A stretch of DNA of 64,000 nt from DASYML01 sp036399835 (GTDB lineage: Bacteria; Acidobacteriota; Blastocatellia; Pyrinomonadales; Pyrinomonadaceae), in NCBI GenBank assembly GCA_036399835.1, contig DASWMI010000080.1, positions 24,593 to 88,592 on the forward strand, written 5' to 3'. Shown here piece after piece: positions 59,115 to 64,000 of the stretch (its first letter is position 1; every line of letters begins with the position of its first letter). The position numbers and the translations under genes are program-made. A model generated the notes under the pieces. The model did no database searches, was not told the DNA's origin, and saw only the letters and a program-made list of their open reading frames with translations.

Positions 59115-60965
59115 ATGGGCAAAAGAAGGGTTCTTAAACTCAAAGGCAGGCTTGAGAGTTGGCGCGCGCCGCTGGCTCTCTTGCTCATGCTGAGTTTTGC
59201 GCTCTCCGGCGGGGGATGTTTTCTGGACCACGAGCCTGAGCCTTACTATGGTCGTGTTGTTGCGCCGCGCGCGCAGGAGTTTCGCTGGAGCGACGGCGGG
59301 CTGCCGCAGACCTTCGACCCGGCCCTCGCCGCCGTCCCGCCGGATACGGATGCCGTGCGCGCGCTGTTCGAGGGGCTAACCGATTACGACCCGAAGACGC
59401 TGGCCCCCGTCCCCGCCGTCGCCGCGCGCTGGGAGGCTTCTCCAGACGGGCGCGAGTGGACCTTTTATCTGCGCAAGGATGCGCGCTGGACCAATGGTGA
59501 TCCGGTCACGGCCCGGGACTTTGTGCGTTCCTGGCAGCGTACACTACAACTCGGCGAACGCGCCCCGCATGCCAGGCTGATGGAGAATATACAGGGCGCG
59601 CGCCCGCTGCCTCAAAATCCTGCCTCTCCAACCGTCGAGCCTCAGTCTGAACAGAGCGCGCAGGCGGAAGCCGCGAGCGCGAAACCTTTGGCGAAACCTG
59701 ACGTGCGGCAGGAGACTAAAAAAGAGAGTCAGCCGGAGGCCGCGCCGCAGCCTAAATTCGGCGCGGAAGCCCTGGGTGATTATGTGTTGCGCGTGCGTCT
59801 TGAAGAGGCTGATAAAAACTTTCCGGCGCTCGTCGCGCATCCTGTCTTTCGCCCCGTGCATGAAGAGACGGCTCCCGCCAGCTCGCCTGATACTTCGCGT
59901 GTGATTTCCAACGGCGCGTTCCAGTTGAGCCGGACAGATGGCCAGGCTGTCGTGCTCGAACGGGCCATGAGCTACTGGGACGCTGCGGCGGTCAAGCTTC
60001 AGCGTGTGCATTTTGTCGCCGCGCAGGATGCGGAGACGGCTTTGGCCGCTTATCGCGCGGGCGAGGTGGATGCCGTGACCAACGCTGGCTTTGAGCCGCT
60101 GGCGCTCAAGCTGCTCGCTCCCTACAAGGACTTTCACCGCTCGACCTACGCGGCGCTGGCCTACTACAGCTTTAACACTTCGCACGCGCCTTTTGATGAT
60201 GTGCGTGTGCGCGAGGCGCTCTCGATTGCGATTGACCGCGAAAGGCTCAGCCAGGACGAGTTGGGAGGCGCGACAGAGCCTGCGACGAGATTTCTGCCGA
60301 CCGGCATGAGCACGGAAGATGGTGCGGAGAGCAAAGAGCTGCGTCTGCTCGGGCAGGATGCCGCGCGTGCGCGTAAGCTTCTGGCCGACGCAGGCTTCCC
60401 TGAAGGCAAAGGCTTTCCGCGCATACGGCTGCTCATCAATCGCAACGACCAGCAGCGGCAGGTGGCCCAGAGCGTCTCTGCCATGTGGCGCACCATCCTC
60501 GGCGTCGAGACGGAGATTATCATCAAGACCTGGGATGAATATGAGGCGGCTGTCCGCGCGGGCGATTACGACATTGCGCGGCGCGGCGCTGTGATGCAAA
60601 CGACGGATGAAGCAACTATCATGCGCCTCTTGTTCGAGCAGGGAAATACGCCCATCCTGCCCGATAGCCCCGCCACTCAAACCGAAGCTCAGACGACTGG
60701 ACCGGAAGACGCGCTCGATAAAAAGCTGGAAGAAGAGAGGCGCATGATTGAAAAGCCCGCCGCGCCGCCTCACATCCTCTCGGAAGCGCAGGCGCTCAAA
60801 GAGCTGCGAGCCATGCCGCTCTATTTCGCCTCCAGCTATTCGCTCGTCAAGCCCTTTGTCACGGGCTTTGATTCAAACCTGCTCGACGCACCCTCGCTCA
60901 AGCGTGTAGGGCTTGATACAGCCTGGCGCGCTCCGCAAAAGAGCCGCGCCGTCTGGCTTCCCTAA
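59115..60965 (+). CDS. peptide ABC transporter substrate-binding lipoprotein
   Basis: The 616-residue protein belongs to the family 5 oligopeptide-binding proteins. It has a signal peptide with lipobox Cys35 (LSGGGC), then YYGRVVAP, GLPQTFDPALA and WTFYLRKDARWTNGDPVTARDF. An insert at about 165-215 is Pro/Glu/Ala/Lys-rich and unlike the fold around it; a short second insert lies at about 520-550. The C-terminus keeps the SBP_bac_5 pattern. The ATG at 59115 is used because it opens the signal; TTG at 59079 is an alternative. It is followed by a second such protein and a DppB-type permease. Confidence 0.92.
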   Translation: MGKRRVLKLKGRLESWRAPLALLLMLSFALSGGGCFLDHEPEPYYGRVVAPRAQEFRWSDGGLPQTFDPALAAVPPDTDAVRALFEGLTDYDPKTLAPVPAVAARWEASPDGREWTFYLRKDARWTNGDPVTARDFVRSWQRTLQLGERAPHARLMENIQGARPLPQNPASPTVEPQSEQSAQAEAASAKPLAKPDVRQETKKESQPEAAPQPKFGAEALGDYVLRVRLEEADKNFPALVAHPVFRPVHEETAPASSPDTSRVISNGAFQLSRTDGQAVVLERAMSYWDAAAVKLQRVHFVAAQDAETALAAYRAGEVDAVTNAGFEPLALKLLAPYKDFHRSTYAALAYYSFNTSHAPFDDVRVREALSIAIDRERLSQDELGGATEPATRFLPTGMSTEDGAESKELRLLGQDAARARKLLADAGFPEGKGFPRIRLLINRNDQQRQVAQSVSAMWRTILGVETEIIIKTWDEYEAAVRAGDYDIARRGAVMQTTDEATIMRLLFEQGNTPILPDSPATQTEAQTTGPEDALDKKLEEERRMIEKPAAPPHILSEAQALKELRAMPLYFASSYSLVKPFVTGFDSNLLDAPSLKRVGLDTAWRAPQKSRAVWLP

Positions 60966-61055
60966 ACTTGAAAACTGCTGGTCCGGCTGATAAAAGCAAC
61001 TCTGCCGCCGCCGCTTCGCATCGTTAAGTTATCGTGCCCGACGTTTTCAAGTGTC

Positions 61056-61084
61056 TTGATTAAGAGCCTCGCGCGTGATAAGTT
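61056..61084 (+). promoter_or_regulatory. predicted promoter of the second peptide-binding gene
   Basis: TTGATT (61056-61061) and TAAGTT (61079-61084) are separated by 17 bases. It lies in the 289-base gap between the two substrate-binding genes. The gap also has ACTTGAAAAC (60966) and GTTTTCAAGT (61043) as a spaced inverted pair, and GAAGATG/CATCTTC around 61177-61196. Confidence 0.5.
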
Positions 61085-61254
61085 TAAGCCCTACTTCGTT
61101 CTACACGGAAAACAGTTCTCCCCTTTGGAGGCGCTCATTCTGGTCCAGCGATTTTGGCATGGGGCCAAGCGCCGGAAGATGAGCTTCCATCTTCTTGAAA
61201 CGGCAGGGCCGCTCAAGGTGGCCCGCGCGTCATAACAGAGACAAGGAGTTTGAG

Positions 61255-63264
61255 ATGCTAAAGCAGTATGCGAGTCAGGTTCGTTTGATAGTCCTGCTGG
61301 CCGCCCTCGCATTCTTCGCGGTGGCCTGTACGGCTGTGGCGAAAAACGAGACCTTCTTCGGCAAGGTTGTCGCGCCGACGGAGGATGTCGTCCACTATGT
61401 TTCTGGCTCTGAATCCGAATCTCTGGATACGCAGGTCGGCTCCGGCAATAATGACATACGCATCTACATGGCTCTGGCCGAAGGGCTGGTCGAGTATGAC
61501 CCGAAGGACATGTCGCCGATTCCTGGCGTGGCGAAAGAATGGAAGGTCAACAACGATTCCTCGGAGCTAACCTTTTATCTGAGGGACAACGCCAAGTGGT
61601 CCAACGGCGAGCCGATTACGGCGCAGGACTTCGAGTACACTTTCCGCCGCGCGCTCTCGCCCGAACTGGCCTCGCGCAATGCTTATCTGGCCTACTACAT
61701 CAAGTACGGACAGGCTTACAATTCCGGCGGCCTCTTTGTCCGCGACCCGCAGACCGGAAAGTTTTTGCTGGAAAAGGATTTTGCGCCCGCCCCTAAAGAG
61801 ACAGCGGCTACGACCAGCGCGGAAGCCGCGCCGGAGAAAAAACCTCTGGCTGCTCAGAACACCGCGACTTCGCCGGAAAGGGATGCCGAGGCCAAAGGTG
61901 AAGACGCCAGGCTCGACACGCCTTTTCATCAATCCATGCACGAGCCTGCGCGGCTTGTACTGCCCGGCGACGAGGACGAGCGCAAGGCTCTCTTTGCCAA
62001 GAATCCTAAGCTCAAGGAGGCGGTCGAGGGTAAAGAGCAAGTGCCCATCAAGGGCGAGGACATCGGCGTTGAAGCCGTTGACGCGCGCACCTTTCGCATT
62101 ACCTTGAGCCAGTCCGCGCCCTTCTTTATCAAACTGCTACCGCACACGGTCTTTCGCGCCGTCCCGCGCCAAGCCATAGAGCAATACAAGGAAGCCTGGG
62201 CGCAACCCGGCCACATGATTAACAGCGGCCCCTTCATGCTCAAGTCCTGGAAGCCCTACGACCAACTGGTCGTCGTGCGCAACCCTTACTACTGGGATAA
62301 GGACCGCATCAGGCTCGACAGCATAGTTTTCTATCCGGTCCAGGAAGCCGTCACCGTGATGAACATGTACAAGGCGGGCCAGATTGACGCGACGGCCAAT
62401 CATCAAGTGCCCGGCAGTTGGCTAGACAAAATCAGACCGCTCAAGGACTACATGGATGCGCCGGAGGCCGGCAACGAGTATTACGACTTTAATACCAAGA
62501 AGCCGCCGATGACTGACAAGCGCGTGCGACAGGCTTTCGTGATGGCGATTAACAAGGAGGACTACGCGCAGTGGCGCAAGATTATCAAGCCCATGTATAC
62601 GTTTGTGCCGAGCGGAATCTTCCCGGGCTATCCGCAGGTTCGGACCAATGATTTCAATCCCGAAAAGGCCAAGCAACTGCTGGCCGAGGCGGGCTACAAG
62701 GATGCCAGAGGCAATTTCGACCCGAAGAAGTTTCCCGTCAGCGATGTAGAGATTAACTATAACCCCGAAGGCTCGAACCAGCAGATAGCCGAATACATGC
62801 AGGCGCAGTGGAAGCAGAACCTGGGCCTCACGATTCCGCTCAAGGCTATGGAGTGGAGAACATTTCTCAACGTGCGCAACCGCGTCGAGTATAAGGGAAT
62901 CGCCAGAGATGCCTGGGGTGCTGATTACATGGACCCCTTTACTTTCCTCAACCTCTTCTACACGGGCGGCGAAAACGGCGCGGGCTGGAGTCATCCTGAA
63001 TATGACAAGATACTCGATGAAGCCAACCGCACACTAGACCCTCAGAAGCGCTATGAGTTGCTGGCGAAGGCCGAGTCCTTCCTGCTCGATGAGATGCCCG
63101 TCATGCCGCTCGCCACGACGGCTACCAACTGGGTTAAGAAGCCTTACGTCAAAGGCTTGTATCCCAACCCCGGCTCGATTCACGCCTGGAAATTTGTCTA
63201 CATCGAGCGAGACCCTGCAAAGTGGGACTACGGCGTGCCGGATATGACTAAAACCAGTGAATAG
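61255..63264 (+). CDS. peptide ABC transporter substrate-binding lipoprotein
   Basis: The 669-residue family 5 substrate-binding protein has a lipobox at Cys25 (FFAVAC). FFGKVVAP follows, matching the YYGRVVAP of the preceding gene, then EYDPKDMSPIPGVAKEWKV and LTFYLRDNAKWSNGEPITAQ. An Ala/Glu/Lys/Pro-rich insert at about 180-240 lies at the same place in the fold as in its neighbour. The C-terminal half (PLKAMEWRTF, AWGADYMDPFTFLNLF) is typical of oligopeptide-binding proteins. AAGGAG lies about 9 bases before the ATG at 61255. It leads into the permease gene. Confidence 0.94.
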   Translation: MLKQYASQVRLIVLLAALAFFAVACTAVAKNETFFGKVVAPTEDVVHYVSGSESESLDTQVGSGNNDIRIYMALAEGLVEYDPKDMSPIPGVAKEWKVNNDSSELTFYLRDNAKWSNGEPITAQDFEYTFRRALSPELASRNAYLAYYIKYGQAYNSGGLFVRDPQTGKFLLEKDFAPAPKETAATTSAEAAPEKKPLAAQNTATSPERDAEAKGEDARLDTPFHQSMHEPARLVLPGDEDERKALFAKNPKLKEAVEGKEQVPIKGEDIGVEAVDARTFRITLSQSAPFFIKLLPHTVFRAVPRQAIEQYKEAWAQPGHMINSGPFMLKSWKPYDQLVVVRNPYYWDKDRIRLDSIVFYPVQEAVTVMNMYKAGQIDATANHQVPGSWLDKIRPLKDYMDAPEAGNEYYDFNTKKPPMTDKRVRQAFVMAINKEDYAQWRKIIKPMYTFVPSGIFPGYPQVRTNDFNPEKAKQLLAEAGYKDARGNFDPKKFPVSDVEINYNPEGSNQQIAEYMQAQWKQNLGLTIPLKAMEWRTFLNVRNRVEYKGIARDAWGADYMDPFTFLNLFYTGGENGAGWSHPEYDKILDEANRTLDPQKRYELLAKAESFLLDEMPVMPLATTATNWVKKPYVKGLYPNPGSIHAWKFVYIERDPAKWDYGVPDMTKTSE

Positions 63265-63334
63265 TGATGGGTGACGGGTGACAAGCAAGAACAGGCTTCT
63301 TATCTTGTCACCTGTCACTCGTCACCTGTTACTT
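63263..63334. repeat. intergenic inverted repeat, GTGACAG heptamer family
   Basis: The left arm is GTGATGGGTGACGGGTGACA, continuing with AGCAAGAACAGGC. The right arm (63301-63332) is TATCTTGTCACCTGTCACTC and onward. It fills the gap between the substrate-binding gene and the permease. Fourth copy of the family. Confidence 0.85.
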
Positions 63335-63349
63335 TTCGGAGAGGCGTTT

Positions 63350-64000
63350 ATGCTTCGTTTCATCATCAGAAGATTGCTGGTGATCTTCCCCATGGTCTTT
63401 ATCGTGGTGACGCTGACGTGGGGATTAATCAGGCTCGCGCCCGGCAACTTCTACACGGGCGAGAAGCGGATTCCGAAGGCCATCGAAAAGAATATCAGGG
63501 AAAAGTACGGGCTGGACAAACCCTGGTATGTGCAGTATGGCAGGATGCTCAAGAGCGTGGCGAAGGGCGACTTCGGGATGTCGCTGACCTATCCGGGCCA
63601 GTCCGTCAACCAGATTCTGCTGCGCTCGCTCCCCGTCTCAGCGACGCTCGGATTATCCGCCTATCTGCTCGCGCTCCTGGTCGGGCTGAGTTTCGGGATG
63701 GTGGCCGCGCTCAAGCAGAATTCGCGCTGGGATTATGCCTCTATGGGAATAGCCATGCTCGGCATCTCGATTCCCAACTTCGTGCTCGGCCCGCTCCTCG
63801 TACTCATCTTCTCGCTGACCTTCTACTGGTTGCCGCCCGCGCGCTGGGGCGGGCTGTTCAGTCTGACTTCAATCATGCCCGTGCTCACGCTGTCGGCCAT
63901 CTACATGGCCTATATCGCGCGGCTGACGCGTTCGGGGATGCTCGAAGTGCTGCGCTCGGATTATGTGCGGACGGCGCGTTCCAAGGGCTTGCGCGAGCGT
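63350..64000 (+). CDS. ABC transporter permease, DppB/OppB type (partial)
   Basis: The frame is open to the window edge, giving the first 217 residues. It starts MLRFIIRRLLVIFPMVFIVV, the family opening, then RLAPGNFYTGE, a periplasmic loop with KYGLDKPWYVQYGRML, and membrane helices. The last residues include MLEVLRSDYVRTARSKGLRE, which is the EAA-loop contact to the ATPase. GGAGAGG lies about 7 bases before the ATG. The rest of the transporter is expected downstream. Confidence 0.95.
   Translation, partial: MLRFIIRRLLVIFPMVFIVVTLTWGLIRLAPGNFYTGEKRIPKAIEKNIREKYGLDKPWYVQYGRMLKSVAKGDFGMSLTYPGQSVNQILLRSLPVSATLGLSAYLLALLVGLSFGMVAALKQNSRWDYASMGIAMLGISIPNFVLGPLLVLIFSLTFYWLPPARWGGLFSLTSIMPVLTLSAIYMAYIARLTRSGMLEVLRSDYVRTARSKGLRER

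Noticed and set aside
59544..60773. 409-codon minus-strand ORF opposite the first peptide-binding gene
   Set aside because: Arg/His/Leu-rich shadow of a clear family 5 substrate-binding protein; no motif recognised.

Overview
The window looks like a chromosomal segment of an Acidobacteriota, most likely of the Blastocatellia type. This is inferred from moderately high GC (about 57-58% by eye), a TIGR03437-type domain in a giant secreted protein (a domain abundant in Acidobacteria), frequent TTG/GTG starts, and a run of conserved but unnamed proteins. No rRNA, tRNA, CRISPR array, insertion sequence, prophage or replication origin was seen. The window reads as core genome with a few accessory loci.

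Layout. 1-5.4 kb: a circularly permuted ATP-grasp protein, a PilZ protein, an unknown protein and a YbdK-type carboxylate-amine ligase on the + strand. They converge through a perfect palindromic terminator on a class I glutamine amidotransferase and an unknown gene. 5.5-21.3 kb: a complex I operon on the - strand from a near-consensus promoter, in the order nuoA-B-C-D-E-F-G-H-J-K-L-M-(tlpA-like)-N. nuoI is absent, and a thioredoxin-like gene sits between nuoM and nuoN. 21.5-23.4 kb: an unknown acidobacterial-type protein, then thiS and thiG. 23.5-29.7 kb: a 2078-residue secreted TolB-like / TIGR03437 / lamin-tail / Ig-like protein. 30.1-38.7 kb: a TIGR01777 epimerase, a homocysteine methyltransferase/MTHFR fusion behind a structured leader with promoter and terminator, a putative caspase-like effector with a disordered VLQ/VIQR-motif leader, mutM, a DUF3309-like miniprotein, and a phosphohexomutase with a sugar nucleotidyltransferase. 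38.9-42 kb: thiolase, two paralogous membrane proteins, and 3-hydroxyacyl-CoA dehydrogenase. 42.2-51.3 kb: a zinc-ribbon/TPR protein, then from a TTGACA/TATAAT promoter yceD-rpmF-plsX-fabH-(small secreted protein)-fabD-acpP-fabF-etfB-etfA. fabG is absent from this cluster. 51.5-59.1 kb: an M13 peptidase, a CusF-SCO1 fusion lipoprotein, a TPR-lytic transglycosylase, folD and coaE. 59.1-64 kb: two oligopeptide-binding lipoproteins and the start of a DppB-type permease, cut by the window edge.

Two genome-scale signals cut across the genes. First, most intergenic gaps within operons hold an imperfect inverted repeat built from tandem 7-8 base words. At least seven word families are visible, and six successive nuo gaps carry six different families. 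Second, the heptamer TGGWCCA occurs about 60 times in 64 kb by hand count, against about 8 expected from base composition, while other GGWCC contexts do not look enriched. These two signals, the caspase-like putative effector and the methionine-gene leader are the parts most likely to be undescribed.
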